Source of the DNA: Aedoeadaptatus urinae
GTDB lineage: Bacteria; Bacillota; Clostridia; Tissierellales; Peptoniphilaceae
Reading direction: 5' to 3'
Assembly: GCF_900155585.1 (NCBI RefSeq)
Contig: NZ_LT707418.1
Span: 372,001 to 436,000, forward strand
Length of the DNA: 64,000 nt
Shown: one piece after another, positions 7,681 through 16,995 of the stretch
How the letters are laid out: each line of letters begins with the position of its first letter
Numbering within the stretch: position 1 is the first letter of the stretch
Position numbers and translations under genes: made by a program
The notes under the pieces: generated by a model
Told to the model about the DNA's origin: nothing
What the model saw: only the letters and a program-made list of their open reading frames with translations
Databases searched by the model: none

Positions 7681-8625
7681 TTATTTAATAGGATTGTCAA
7701 ATAGAGCCATGATCTCGTCGGGTTTGTAGCCCTCGACGACCTTTCCGTCTGAAATGATCACCGGCACAAAGCTGTAGCCCTTTTCCTTAAATTCGTGAAG
7801 AGCTTCCGGATCCTTGGAAATGTCCTTTTCAACAAAGGGACGGTGAAGTTTATCCCTGAACATGGTTTTCGCCATAACGCAATATTTGCAGCCCTCTTTC
7901 GTATACATAACCACGTCTTCCGTTGCCTGTGCCGTCGGCGCATAGTCTCCGGCTTTTTTTGAAATCTTTGCCATTTCCGAGCGGCGCACGGGACGGTCCC
8001 CTCGGAAGTATCCGTCGCTGCCCTCGGCGGCGAGCACCCCTTCTTTTACCAAAGCGGCCACGTAGTCGGCTGCGGGAATTTGCACGTCGATCTCGTTGGA
8101 TACGGTGCCTATTTGAGCCAGGTCTTTCACCTTCAGATCGGAGTGATCCTTCATACCCTTAAGGTTTAAGGCCCTGGCATAATAGGCGGCCACTTCTTTG
8201 CGGGCAGGGTACGTTATTCCTTTCGTCTTAAATTGGCCGGCGGCCTGTGCCGCTTTCAATTGCTTTGGCGTTATAATGCCTCGGTCCATGGCGTAGGCGG
8301 CGCTTTCCACCGCCCAATCGGGCACGTGGCAGGCTCGGGCCAAATCGCCATAGGAAAGCTTGGCTTGTGAGAGCGCAGATTCCGAGGGCTGTTTCACGCC
8401 TTTGATTAAAAGAAAAATTTCCGGCAACGTGACGTAGTTATCGGGCTTAAAGGTGCCGTCGGGATAGCCGCTTAAAACTTTTCTGTCCGCCATTTCGGAA
8501 ATATAGCTATAGGCCCAGTGGTTCGTGCCCACGTCCTTAAAGCGGGCGGCGTAAGCGGCCGGGCTTTGAATGACCAATGTCAGTGCGGCCAGCGTCAGGG
8601 CTACAAGGGCTCTTTTCTTTTTCAT
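7681..8625 (-). CDS. SLH-domain protein with C-terminal glutaredoxin domain
   Basis: A 314-residue exported fusion. A signal peptide ends near AYA-ARF (about residue 28). One clear SLH repeat follows (VLSGYPDGTFKPDNYVTLPE) and then two degenerate ones up to about residue 228. The last 80 residues form a glutaredoxin/NrdH-like domain: VVMYTKEGCKYC with the redox pair C246-x-x-C249, and the cis-proline region SFVPVI followed by VEGYKPDEI. Glutaredoxins are normally cytoplasmic, so a wall-bound one is odd; it may act on disulfides of secreted proteins. I chose the ATG with GGAGGAG 8 bases upstream over a GTG one codon earlier. It directly follows capA (the stop of one touches the start of the other), so the two are co-transcribed. 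Confidence 0.88.
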   Translation of the reverse strand: MKKKRALVALTLAALTLVIQSPAAYAARFKDVGTNHWAYSYISEMADRKVLSGYPDGTFKPDNYVTLPEIFLLIKGVKQPSESALSQAKLSYGDLARACHVPDWAVESAAYAMDRGIITPKQLKAAQAAGQFKTKGITYPARKEVAAYYARALNLKGMKDHSDLKVKDLAQIGTVSNEIDVQIPAADYVAALVKEGVLAAEGSDGYFRGDRPVRRSEMAKISKKAGDYAPTAQATEDVVMYTKEGCKYCVMAKTMFRDKLHRPFVEKDISKDPEALHEFKEKGYSFVPVIISDGKVVEGYKPDEIMALFDNPIK

Positions 8626-8627
8626 CA

Positions 8628-9770
8628 CTACTTCTCCTCCTCAAACAATAAAACAGAATTCGGATCCACGCGCTCCCTATGGGCGCTCAATGTTTCTTCC
8701 AATCGTCCCTTTACCTGTTCTGCTCGGGGACAGGGGGTCTCACCGCTTAATACGGCCTCTGCAGGCAAGACGTCGAAGTGCAGCCGGTCGCCCCAATACT
8801 TGTCCACGTAGAGCGCATCGGGCAGAAAGGCACTGACGCGAGTGCCCTTTTCATCCTTCGTCAGCTGAGCCCGCACCATTTGCCCCGTTTCCACCCGAGA
8901 GGTGTTCATGTACTCACGCCGCTGATTGGAAACGAAATTGCCCATAGAGTAGGCGACGAAGGTGCGCCTGTCGCCGTTTACGATATTGTCGATTCCCAGA
9001 GGCACGTGGGGATGGCTTCCGAAAATAATGTCCACGCCCTTTTTCGCCAGGTAGGCCGCCTGCTTCTTCTGCTCCGCCGTTGGCTCCTTCACATACTCCA
9101 CGCCCCAGTGCATAAAGCAGACGATGGCATCGACGCCAGCCGCCTTTAATGCCTTGATGTCTTCATCCGCCTTTTCTTCGGAATAGACGGCCACGGCTTC
9201 GGGCTTCTCGCTGTTTTTCAAGACGCCGTCGTTTCCGTTGAGGCCGTAGGTGTAGGCGAGGAAGCCGATCTTCATGCCGTTCACGTTTTTGATCAAGGGC
9301 TCCGCCTTATTTTCGCCGGTGCCCACCACATCCATCCCCGCATCGGTTAGGGCGCGGTAGGTGGTCTCCACTCCCGGGCCGAAGGTGTCGTAGGCGTGGT
9401 TGTTCGCCGTGGCCACCACGTCAAAGCCCACGGTCTTTAAGTCCCGGGCGATTTCTATAGGCGATGCAAACATGGGAAAGGTGGTATAACCCTTCGCCCC
9501 GTCGGTCAATGTGGTTTCAAGATTGATCATGGCCACGTCGGCTCCCTCGATATAGGGCTTCAGGTACTGAAAGTCGCCGGTGAAGTCGAAGCCGTCTGCC
9601 GTCTTCGCTGCATTGATCTGCGGTCGGTGCACCATGTAGTCGCCGAAGGCGACGAGATTCACCACCTTCGCAGGCTCCGCCCTTTTCGCCGCCGGCTCTG
9701 GCTTTTGTGCCGCCACACAGCCGCTTAAAAGCAGAAGGGCCGCCAGAACAAGGGATACAAATTTTTTCAT
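8628..9770 (-). CDS. CapA-family metallophosphatase-like lipoprotein
   Basis: A 380-residue lipoprotein of the CapA/PgsA family. The lipobox LLLSGC gives a lipidated cysteine at residue 18. The calcineurin-like fold shows its metal-binding blocks in order: GDYMVH, NLETTLT, ANNHAYD and GSHPHVP. In Bacillus the family member supports poly-gamma-glutamate export, but no capB/capC/pgsBC genes are here, so a capsule role is not supported and a wall or polymer phosphatase is equally possible. It forms an operon with the SLH-glutaredoxin gene. Confidence 0.87.
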   Translation of the reverse strand: MKKFVSLVLAALLLLSGCVAAQKPEPAAKRAEPAKVVNLVAFGDYMVHRPQINAAKTADGFDFTGDFQYLKPYIEGADVAMINLETTLTDGAKGYTTFPMFASPIEIARDLKTVGFDVVATANNHAYDTFGPGVETTYRALTDAGMDVVGTGENKAEPLIKNVNGMKIGFLAYTYGLNGNDGVLKNSEKPEAVAVYSEEKADEDIKALKAAGVDAIVCFMHWGVEYVKEPTAEQKKQAAYLAKKGVDIIFGSHPHVPLGIDNIVNGDRRTFVAYSMGNFVSNQRREYMNTSRVETGQMVRAQLTKDEKGTRVSAFLPDALYVDKYWGDRLHFDVLPAEAVLSGETPCPRAEQVKGRLEETLSAHRERVDPNSVLLFEEEK

Positions 9771-9805
9771 CGCAATTCCTTTTCTTAAAATTATTCGACA
9801 CCCAT

Positions 9806-9814
9806 ATTGTACCA
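9806..9814 (-). promoter_or_regulatory. Extended -10 promoter of the capA operon
   Basis: On the minus strand TGGTACAAT fits an extended -10 element (TG-n-TACAAT) about 35 bases before the start codon. No convincing -35 is seen. Confidence 0.5.
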
Positions 9815-9836
9815 GTGTTTGTGAATTTTTTGTATG

Positions 9837-9860
9837 AAAAAAGCGGGGTCTCCCCCGCTC
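9837..9860 (-). terminator. Terminator of RNase P RNA
   Basis: A G+C-rich hairpin (AGCGGGG / CCCCGCT) followed on the minus strand by six T residues directly at the 3' end of rnpB. Confidence 0.92.
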
Positions 9861-10191
9861 TCATCGACTACGTCTGTAAGCCGTGTTCTGTATCGGTTAA
9901 CTATCTGTCTGGTCTTTCCGTCGCCGGAAAGCTCTAGCGACCTACCTACCGGAGGCGACGAGCAGCCGCCTTTGTTCCTCTTTGGTCTTGCTCCGAATGG
10001 GGTTTACATAGCCGCACAGTCGCCTGTGCGCTGGTGAGCTCTTACCTCGCCTTTCCACCCTTACCTTTGCAGGCGGTATCTCTCTGTTGCACTAGCCTTA
10101 GGGTCGCCCCTACCGGACGTTATCCGGCATCCTCGCTCTGTGGAGCACGGACTTTCCTCGCATGCGCGCAGTTAACTGACGTACTCGACGA
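9861..10191 (-). ncRNA. rnpB: RNase P RNA, class A
   Basis: The catalytic RNA that matures tRNA 5' ends. The minus strand carries the universal blocks GAGGAAAGTCCG near the 5' end and ACAGAACACGGCTTA near the 3' end, plus GGGTGGAAAGGCGAGGTAAG, which is typical of the ancestral class A fold rather than the Bacillus class B. The ends are set by helix P1: TCGTCGAGTACGTC at the 5' end pairs with GACGTAGTCGATGA at the 3' end with few mismatches. It has its own promoter and terminator. Confidence 0.96.
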
Positions 10192-10194
10192 ATT

Positions 10195-10223
10195 ATTTTA
10201 CCACATTTATCCCTTCAGTTCAA
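10195..10223 (-). promoter_or_regulatory. Promoter of rnpB
   Basis: TTGAAC, 17 bp, TAAAAT on the minus strand, with the predicted start point at the first bases of helix P1. The -35 lies inside the last codons of the nif3 gene. Confidence 0.82.
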
Positions 10224-10968
10224 AGACAAAGGGCGAATTCATCATAACGTGGGCCCGAGCGCCGGAGATTTCTTCCACCCACTCCGCCATGGCCATTAAG
10301 ATGGCCTTTTCGCTGTGGAAGTGGCCGATGTCCAAAACCATGAGGCCGATTTCGTAGGCATGCTGGCCGTCGTGATGCTTAACATCCCCGGTGATGAGCA
10401 CGTCGGCTCCTCGAAGGGCCGCCTCGTCGATGTAATCGGCACCGCTTCCGCCGACGAAGGCGATGGTGGAGACCGCGTCTTTTTTTCTGCCGTAGCCTCG
10501 CACGTTTTCGATGCCTTCTTCTTTAAAAATCGCCGCAAGCTCCGGCAGGGTTAAACGGGCCTCGCCCAGAATGCCCAGCTCGTCTTCTTCCGAAAGGACG
10601 CGGACGTTTTCGAGGCCCAGCTTGCCGATCCATTGATCGTTCACGCCGCCCTTGGCTTTGTCCATATTGGTGTGGGCGGAGTAGACGGAGATGCCCCGGC
10701 GAATTAAATCCACCACCATGGCGCCCTTGGTATTTTCTTCCGCCACATGGGAAAGGCCGCCGAAGAAAAAGGGATGGTGGGTTAAAATCAATTCCGCGCC
10801 CACTTTCTCGGCGAGATCCACCACCTCGGGGGTGACGTCCATGACCACTACCACATTGGTCACCTCGCGGTCCGTGAGTTTGATCTGCCAACCGCTGGCG
10901 TCCCAGGGTTCCTGGGTCTCTTCCGGCGCCCATGCCCGCAATTTATTTACGATTTCTACACAGTTCAA
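10207..10968 (-). CDS. Nif3-like dinuclear metal centre protein
   Basis: About 253 residues, the short form of the Nif3/YqfO/YbgI family without the PII-like insert. Conserved histidine-rich motifs are ILTHHPFFFGG near residue 60, YSAHTNMD near 100, and LDIGHFHSE near the C-terminus; these bind a dimetal site. Many databases call it GTP cyclohydrolase 1 type 2, but the cellular function is unsettled. I chose the TTG start ([10 protein letters not shown]) six bases after GGGAGG; a longer in-frame start has no ribosome site. It overlaps trmK by 26 bases, the same pairing as in Bacillus. Confidence 0.88.
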   Translation of the reverse strand: MNCVEIVNKLRAWAPEETQEPWDASGWQIKLTDREVTNVVVVMDVTPEVVDLAEKVGAELILTHHPFFFGGLSHVAEENTKGAMVVDLIRRGISVYSAHTNMDKAKGGVNDQWIGKLGLENVRVLSEEDELGILGEARLTLPELAAIFKEEGIENVRGYGRKKDAVSTIAFVGGSGADYIDEAALRGADVLITGDVKHHDGQHAYEIGLMVLDIGHFHSEKAILMAMAEWVEEISGARAHVMMNSPFVFELKG

Positions 10969-11611
10969 TGTACGCCTCCCACTTTTCCACATCTCGTTTT
11001 GCTTTGTCGATTAAATCCTTTTTGCCGCTGACTTCAACGGCACGGGCCACGCCCTCGAGCCGCGCCTTTTCTTTTTCCGCCATGGGAAGAAAATCGTCGC
11101 AGGCGATAAAATTTTTCCACGACACAGCATCCGATCCACCCGGTGCGATTTTCATCATGGGATAAAATTTGCCACGCTCTTCCACGAGATCCGCTTCCAA
11201 AAGCTGAAAGCCCCCACGGGAAATGTAGTCGAATAAATCCTCCGCTCCCTGCATGGGCTGGACGATGCACCAATCCAGGGCATCCGCCACACCTTTTCCG
11301 CGAGAGAGAATGTCCGCAATTAAAAGGCCTCCCATGCCCATAATAATCGCTCCTTGGATTTCGCCGGGAGCAATGGGTGCGAAGCCGTCGCCGAGGCGGG
11401 TTTCGAAACGGCCCTTAAAGGCCCCTGACAGAAGAGAAGCCGCTTTGTTTAAGCTGGGTAGGGAAATATCCGTGGCGATGACTTTCTCGGCTCTATTTGC
11501 CTCTAAAAGGGCGTGGGAGATATAGCCGTGATCGCAGCCTATATCTCCCACGCATTGAACCTTCGGGATCATATGAAATACGGCCTGAAGCCGCTTGGAC
11601 GATTGAATCAT
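10943..11611 (-). CDS. trmK: tRNA (adenine22-N1)-methyltransferase
   Basis: A 222-residue Rossmann-fold methyltransferase of the TrmK/YqfN family that makes m1A22 in tRNA. The SAM-binding motif [10 protein letters not shown] and the downstream IIMGMGG and CIVQPMQG motifs are characteristic. Its start overlaps the sigA stop by four bases (ATGA), so it is translationally coupled to the sigma factor, as in other Bacillota. Confidence 0.93.
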   Translation of the reverse strand: MIQSSKRLQAVFHMIPKVQCVGDIGCDHGYISHALLEANRAEKVIATDISLPSLNKAASLLSGAFKGRFETRLGDGFAPIAPGEIQGAIIMGMGGLLIADILSRGKGVADALDWCIVQPMQGAEDLFDYISRGGFQLLEADLVEERGKFYPMMKIAPGGSDAVSWKNFIACDDFLPMAEKEKARLEGVARAVEVSGKKDLIDKAKRDVEKWEAYIELCRNRK

Positions 11612-12723
11612 TCCAAAAAGTCCTTCAACTTTTTGCTGCGGCTCGGGTGGCGCAATTTGCGCAGAGCCTTCGCTTCGATTTGACGAATCCGCTCCCGGGT
11701 GACGTCAAATTCTTTGCCCACCTCTTCCAAGGTGCGTGCCCGGCCGTCGTCCAGGCCGAAGCGCAATGTAAGCACTTGTTTTTCTCTTTCCGTCAAAGTG
11801 GTGAGCACGTCGCCTAATTGTTCCTTTAGGAGAATAAAGGTGGCGGCTTCCTGAGGCGATAAAATATCGTCGTCGGGAATAAAGTCTCCCAAGTGGGAAT
11901 CTTCTTCCTCGCCGATGGGCGTTTCCAGGCTCACCGGCTCTTGAGCGATCTTTTGAATCTCGCGCACTTTGTCTACGGTAATGCCCATTTCCTCGGCAAT
12001 TTCTTCCGGTTGGGGATCCCGCCCTAAATCCTGAACCAATTGCCTTTGCACGCGCACCAACTTGTTAATGGTTTCCACCATGTGCACGGGAATACGAATG
12101 GTCCGCGCCTGATCGGCAATGGCACGGGTAATGGCTTGGCGAATCCACCAGGTTGCGTAGGTGGAAAATTTAAAGCCCTTGGTGTAGTCGAATTTATCCA
12201 CGGCCTTCATCAGCCCTAAATTGCCCTCTTGAATTAAATCCAAAAAGCTCATGCCCCGGCCCACGTAGCGCTTGGCGATGCTCACGACGAGACGCAAATT
12301 CGCCTCAGCCAGCTCACGCTTGGCCAGCTCGTCTCCCTCTTCCATGCGCTTGGCAATGGCCACCTCTTCGTCGGGCTCCAGAAGGGGAATCTTGCCGATC
12401 TCCTTCAGGTACATGCGCACGGGGTCGTCGACGCTGCCGCCTTTGATTTCAGGCACCTCTTTTTTCTTTTTCGCCGCAATCTTGACCTTTTTATCCTCGT
12501 CGTCTCTTAAAATTTCCACGTCAAGGTCTTCAAACTCCGCATAGATGTCGTCCATTTCGTCGCTGGACAGGTCTATATCGTCAAGGGCATCGACGACTTC
12601 CTGCGCCGTTAAGCTGCCGTGCTTGACGCCTTTTTTAAATAACTTTTCAATGGCGGGATCTTTGTCCAAAATATGCTCGTCAAATTCGTGGATTTGATCC
12701 TTGTGATCCAAGTTGTTCGTCAT
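11608..12723 (-). CDS. sigA: Primary RNA polymerase sigma factor
   Basis: A 371-residue housekeeping sigma-70. Acidic region 1.1 fills roughly the first 80 residues. Region 1.2 starts at [11 protein letters not shown] (near residue 100). Region 2 contains [14 protein letters not shown] and [13 protein letters not shown], which contact the -10 box. Region 3 follows, then region 4 with [18 protein letters not shown] and the helix-turn-helix [18 protein letters not shown], which contacts the -35 box. It sits in the classic dnaG-sigA operon with four-base overlaps on both sides. Confidence 0.97.
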   Translation of the reverse strand: MTNNLDHKDQIHEFDEHILDKDPAIEKLFKKGVKHGSLTAQEVVDALDDIDLSSDEMDDIYAEFEDLDVEILRDDEDKKVKIAAKKKKEVPEIKGGSVDDPVRMYLKEIGKIPLLEPDEEVAIAKRMEEGDELAKRELAEANLRLVVSIAKRYVGRGMSFLDLIQEGNLGLMKAVDKFDYTKGFKFSTYATWWIRQAITRAIADQARTIRIPVHMVETINKLVRVQRQLVQDLGRDPQPEEIAEEMGITVDKVREIQKIAQEPVSLETPIGEEEDSHLGDFIPDDDILSPQEAATFILLKEQLGDVLTTLTEREKQVLTLRFGLDDGRARTLEEVGKEFDVTRERIRQIEAKALRKLRHPSRSKKLKDFLE

Positions 12724-14492
12724 CTATGATTCGTCCCCTTTTCTACTTCGTGTAAACGTCGGTTGATCTCATTCAGTTCGTATAATTTTTCGGACAGGCT
12801 TTCGTGCCCGTTCCCTTCAGACGACTGTTCCATATGTTCAATGTCGTGCAACAACTTCTGACTGCGCAGCCTGAGGCCCTCGGAATAAATTCGATCGATA
12901 AGCTCGCTGACTATGGCCTCAGCATGTATTAGATCCATACCCTTTGTGGAGCGATAAAAACGCTCTTTCATCTCGGGATAGGCATCAAAAAATTGGCCCT
13001 TTCGCTCTTCCTCCGGCAGGTCCTCCCTGTAAAGGTCCGACAAATAGGCAAACATGCGGCCGACACTCTCGTCCGCCACGTATTTCCACTGATCCTTCTT
13101 TTCGATAATGGCGAAAAAATCTTTGTCCTCCAGGCCGTACTGCAAGAGGCTGAGCCACAATCCTTCCTGACGATCGGCCTCCGGCTTTTTCCGCACTTCC
13201 TTCGGGCGGCTCGCCTGGCCGCGGCGAAACTCCGCTTCGAAGGACTCGGGCCTGACGCCGTAGGTCTCCGCAAATTTTTTGGCGAAGACATCGCGCTCCA
13301 CGGGGCTTTTTACCTTCGATAAAATTCCCGTAACGCCCTTTAAAAATTCCGACAGAGAGGCGGCGTCCTCCAGATGGTAATTTTTTTCCAGATTCTGAAC
13401 CTGAAACTCCACATAGGAAAGGCCGCGATTCAATTTCCCTTCAAAGGCGATTTTGCCGTAGTCGCGAATGTATTCGTCCGGGTCCTTGCCACCCTCCAAA
13501 ACGATGATGCGGGGGCGAATGTCCTCCTCCAACAACACGTCGATGGCGCGATCCGTGGCCGCCTGTCCCGCCTTGTCGCCGTCGTAGCAAATAAATACCT
13601 GCCTGCCGTAGCGCTTGATGATGCGGGCCTGCTCCCGTGTAAGAGAGGTGCCCAGGCTCGCCACGGCATATCCGATGCCCGCCGCGTGAAGAGAGATCAC
13701 GTCCATGTACCCTTCCACCAGGAGAATGCGCTCCCGGTCCGACATCTTCATCACGCGATTCAGCCCGTACAGCTCGCGACTCTTTTTATAGAGCAAGGTG
13801 TCCGAGGAGTTTAAGTATTTGGGCAGGCTGTCGTCCAACACGCGTCCGCCGAAGCCCACCACCCGGGATTTTCTGTCGATAATGGGAAAGATCAGGCGGT
13901 TTCTGAAGCGGTCGTAGTAGTGCTTGCGCTCCTCGTTATAGGAGAGGAGATTCGCTTCGAAAAGCTCCTTTTCGTCGTAGCCCTTCGCCTTCATGTGGCC
14001 CAGCAGCTGATCGCCGCCGGCGGGAGCAAAGCCCAAACCGAAGGCCAGGATCATGTCCTGTCCGATGCCGCGATTTTTTAAGTAGTCCAGGCTGTAGGGA
14101 TTGCGGCTTAAAATTTCCATGTAATAAAGGGCCGCCTCGCGGTTCATGGCCACCATGCGCTCGCGCTTTTTGTCCGCGGCCGTGTCTCGGAAGGAAGGCT
14201 TTAGGTCGATGTGAAGGTCCTCGGCCAGCTTTTCCACGGCCTCGATAAAGCCCAGGCCCTCTTTTTCCATGAGAAATTTAATCACGTCGCCGCCGGCGCC
14301 GCAGCCGAAGCAATGGTAGTAGCCCTTATCCGGCTGCACAGAAAAAGAAGGGGTCTTTTCCGTATGAAAAGGACAAAGACCCATATAATTTCTTCCCTTT
14401 TTTTCCAGCTTGGTGTAGCGACCGATCCATTCGACAATATCGCTCTCTTCTTTTACCCGCCGGATAATTTCATCGTCGATGATCGAAGCCAT
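12720..14492 (-). CDS. dnaG: DNA primase
   Basis: A 590-residue primase that makes RNA primers at the replication fork. The N-terminal CHC2 zinc finger has ligands C40, H43, C61 and C64. The central TOPRIM catalytic domain shows [13 protein letters not shown] with the catalytic glutamate, then CYDGDKAGQ. The C-terminal part should bind the DnaB helicase. Its stop overlaps the sigA start (ATGA). AGGTGA precedes the start codon. Confidence 0.96.
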   Translation of the reverse strand: MASIIDDEIIRRVKEESDIVEWIGRYTKLEKKGRNYMGLCPFHTEKTPSFSVQPDKGYYHCFGCGAGGDVIKFLMEKEGLGFIEAVEKLAEDLHIDLKPSFRDTAADKKRERMVAMNREAALYYMEILSRNPYSLDYLKNRGIGQDMILAFGLGFAPAGGDQLLGHMKAKGYDEKELFEANLLSYNEERKHYYDRFRNRLIFPIIDRKSRVVGFGGRVLDDSLPKYLNSSDTLLYKKSRELYGLNRVMKMSDRERILLVEGYMDVISLHAAGIGYAVASLGTSLTREQARIIKRYGRQVFICYDGDKAGQAATDRAIDVLLEEDIRPRIIVLEGGKDPDEYIRDYGKIAFEGKLNRGLSYVEFQVQNLEKNYHLEDAASLSEFLKGVTGILSKVKSPVERDVFAKKFAETYGVRPESFEAEFRRGQASRPKEVRKKPEADRQEGLWLSLLQYGLEDKDFFAIIEKKDQWKYVADESVGRMFAYLSDLYREDLPEEERKGQFFDAYPEMKERFYRSTKGMDLIHAEAIVSELIDRIYSEGLRLRSQKLLHDIEHMEQSSEGNGHESLSEKLYELNEINRRLHEVEKGTNHR

Positions 14493-14507
14493 ATTGTCAC
14501 CTGCTTT

Positions 14508-15533
14508 CTACAGACTGTGCCAATCCTTGGGCACAAACAGTTCCTTCCATACGTTGATGGCGAAGCGATCGGTCATGCCGGCGATGTAGTCGGTGACCAT
14601 ATCGTCACTCGTCATGTCGTGGGCCTTTGAAAAAGCCACGTGAGCCTCGGGTATGGCCTCGTGATTTTCCATAAAGTAGGCGTAGAGATCTCGAATGAGC
14701 CGCTCCACCTTTCCGTCTTCGCTCTTGACCGTGGGATTGAAGTACACCCGCTGAAACATAAAGGCGCGAAGATCCGACATGGCCTCGTAAATTCCCCGGT
14801 CCATGGTGATTTCATTTAAGTCACCGCTGGCATCGATGAGGCTTTTCACCATGGAGGTAATGCGCTGAGAATGGGTCGCTCCCAAGGTGGCCACGATGTC
14901 TTTCGGTATGTCTTCCATGGAGAGGACACCGGCGCGAATGGCATCGTCGATGTCGTGATTTAAATAGGCGATGCGATCGGCAAATTTTATGATCTGCCCC
15001 TCCAGGGTGTGAACGGGATTGACGGCCTGTTCCTTGGAATGATGTAAGATGCCGTCTCTCACTTCCCAGGTTAAATTCAGCCCCGGCCGGTCCCCTTTGG
15101 ACTCCAGCAGATCCACTACCCGCAAGCTGTGGGCGGCGTGATCGAAGCCCTTAGGATGCAATTGATCCAGCACCGCTTCCCCGGAGTGGCCGAAGGGCGT
15201 GTGGCCCAAGTCGTGTCCCAGGGCGATGGCCTCCACTAAATCTTCGTTTAGCGCCAGGCCTCGGGCCATGGTGCGGGCGATCTGCGCCACTTCCAATGTG
15301 TGGGTGAGGCGGGTACGGTAGTGGTCCCCCTCCGGCGCCACAAAGACGTGGGTCTTATGCTTCAGGCGGCGAAAGGCCTTGGAGTGGATAATGCGGTCCC
15401 TGTCTCGTTGAAAACAGGTGCGCATGGAACAAGGGGGCTCTTCAACTAAGCGCCCCCTGGACCGGGCGGCGTGCGAAGCCTTCTCGTGCAGTATCGCCTC
15501 TTCGATTTGTTCCCATCGCTCGCGTTGCAGCAT
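14508..15533 (-). CDS. dgt: dGTP triphosphohydrolase-like HD protein
   Basis: A 341-residue HD-domain protein of the deoxyguanosinetriphosphate triphosphohydrolase-like family, which hydrolyses dNTPs to nucleoside and triphosphate. Motifs: SKAFRRLKHKTHVF, RTRLTHTLEV (first H), GHDLGHTPFGHSGE (the HD pair), and later KFADRIAYLNHDID. It lies directly before dnaG, 15 bases apart, so a dNTP-pool enzyme is co-expressed with primase and sigma factor. In Bacillus this position holds yqxD instead. A start with AGGAGG is well placed. Confidence 0.92.
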   Translation of the reverse strand: MLQRERWEQIEEAILHEKASHAARSRGRLVEEPPCSMRTCFQRDRDRIIHSKAFRRLKHKTHVFVAPEGDHYRTRLTHTLEVAQIARTMARGLALNEDLVEAIALGHDLGHTPFGHSGEAVLDQLHPKGFDHAAHSLRVVDLLESKGDRPGLNLTWEVRDGILHHSKEQAVNPVHTLEGQIIKFADRIAYLNHDIDDAIRAGVLSMEDIPKDIVATLGATHSQRITSMVKSLIDASGDLNEITMDRGIYEAMSDLRAFMFQRVYFNPTVKSEDGKVERLIRDLYAYFMENHEAIPEAHVAFSKAHDMTSDDMVTDYIAGMTDRFAINVWKELFVPKDWHSL

Positions 15534-15541
15534 AGATCCTC

Positions 15542-16372
15542 CTAAAATCTGCTCACCATATAGTCGTTAATAATTTCCGCCGTCTCTTCGATGGCCTTAT
15601 TGGACACGTCGATAATCGTACAGCCGATGTCTTTCATAATCTGCACGGAATAATCCACTTCTTCCTTGATGCGGTCCACATTGGCATACTTCGCCGAGGA
15701 GTTCAGTCCCAAGGCGCGAAGCCGCTCTTCCCGAATGGTGTAGAGCTTTTCCGAATTGGCGATTAAGCCGAAAAGCCGGCGCTTGTCCTTTTGATAGACC
15801 TCCTTGGGCACGGGCACTTCCGGCACCAGGGGCACATTGGCCACTTTGTAAAGCTTGTTGGCAAGGTACATGGACAGGGGCGTCTTGGACGTGCGGCTGA
15901 CGCCGACGAGGACGATGTCCGCCTTGACCACGCCGCGAGGGTCCTTGCCGTCGTCGTATTGAACGGCAAATTCAATGGCTTCGACTTTTTTAAAGTAATT
16001 GTCGTCGAGGCGGCGAATGAGTCCCGGTTGACGCATGGGCTCGTAGCCTAAAATCGATTGGATCTCATCCATTGGCGGGCCCATGACATCTACCATATGC
16101 AGATTCAGCTCGCGCTCTTTCTGTTTCATATAGGCCCGGGTATCCTCATCCACATTGGTATAGACCACTAAGGCTCGCTTGTGCTTGGCCGCATCCTCCA
16201 ACAGGGGCTTGACCTGCTCCACCGAGTTTGTGTAAGGGAAGCGCTTGATAGCGAAATCATTGGTATCAAATTGCCTGACCGAAGCCTTGGCAATCAGCTC
16301 GCCGGTTTCGCCGATGCTGTCGCTAATGACATACACCATAAGTTTCGAATCATCCCATGCGGAATCAGTCAT
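15542..16372 (-). CDS. Pyruvate, phosphate dikinase regulatory protein (kinase/phosphorylase)
   Basis: A 276-residue DUF299/YqfL/PpsR protein. The family both inactivates PPDK or PEP synthase by ADP-dependent phosphorylation and reactivates it by phosphorolysis. It starts with VYVISDSIGETGE and carries the P-loop-like GVSRTSKT at residues 157-164 and the VDVMGPPMD motif near residue 95. The pairing with ccpN (8-base overlap) is the same as in Bacillus, where CcpN and YqfL together control gluconeogenic flux. Confidence 0.93.
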   Translation of the reverse strand: MTDSAWDDSKLMVYVISDSIGETGELIAKASVRQFDTNDFAIKRFPYTNSVEQVKPLLEDAAKHKRALVVYTNVDEDTRAYMKQKERELNLHMVDVMGPPMDEIQSILGYEPMRQPGLIRRLDDNYFKKVEAIEFAVQYDDGKDPRGVVKADIVLVGVSRTSKTPLSMYLANKLYKVANVPLVPEVPVPKEVYQKDKRRLFGLIANSEKLYTIREERLRALGLNSSAKYANVDRIKEEVDYSVQIMKDIGCTIIDVSNKAIEETAEIINDYMVSRF

Positions 16373-16988
16373 CTTCGTTTCCCCCTAAATCTACAAGTAA
16401 TCGGTTAATGTTGGTCTTTGTCAATCGGCCTACCACCTTCAAATGCTCTTCGCCCTCCACCACGGGTAGGGCGTCGATCTGGCCGTGATCGATGGCGCGG
16501 GCCGCTTGGTAAATGCTGTCTTTCGGTCCCACGGAAATTATATTTGGCATGCGGGTCATAATAAGCGAAATCGGCGTCTTTTCAAGATCCACCTTGCCGA
16601 TGGCCGAGCGGAGCAAGTCCTTTCGCGAGACGCAGCCCACGAGATAACCGTCGCGGGTGACGAAAATCGTACCGATGTTTTCGAGAAAAATCATGCAGAT
16701 ACCGTCGTAAACGCTGGCCTTTTCGTCCAGCACCACGGGGACGCTCATAATTTCTTCCACCGTCATGCTGTCTAATATTTCTCTGATCCTCAGGTGGGTG
16801 GGATCGCCCTTGTAATAATAACCGACCTTGGGTCTGGCGTCTAAATAATCGAGCATGGTGAGCACGCTTAAATCATTACGAATCGTGCCTCTCGCCACGT
16901 CCAAGAGACCGGCAATGTCGTCGCCGATAATGGGTCCTTCTTCTCGAACGATTTTTATAATCTGCTCTTGGCGCTTACTCAGTTTCAC
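16365..16988 (-). CDS. ccpN: HTH-CBS transcriptional regulator, CcpN-like
   Basis: A 207-residue repressor. An N-terminal winged helix-turn-helix (KRQEQIIKIVREEGPIIGDDIAGLL, about residues 1-60) is followed by two CBS domains that sense nucleotides (MTVEEIMSVPVVLDEKASV and DSIYQAARAIDHGQIDALPVVE). In Bacillus CcpN represses gluconeogenic genes in an ATP/ADP-dependent way; the target genes here are not in the window. GTG start. It sits between glyS and the PPDK regulator as in Bacillus. Confidence 0.9.
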   Translation of the reverse strand: MKLSKRQEQIIKIVREEGPIIGDDIAGLLDVARGTIRNDLSVLTMLDYLDARPKVGYYYKGDPTHLRIREILDSMTVEEIMSVPVVLDEKASVYDGICMIFLENIGTIFVTRDGYLVGCVSRKDLLRSAIGKVDLEKTPISLIMTRMPNIISVGPKDSIYQAARAIDHGQIDALPVVEGEEHLKVVGRLTKTNINRLLVDLGGNEDD

Positions 16989-16995
16989 AGGGCAC

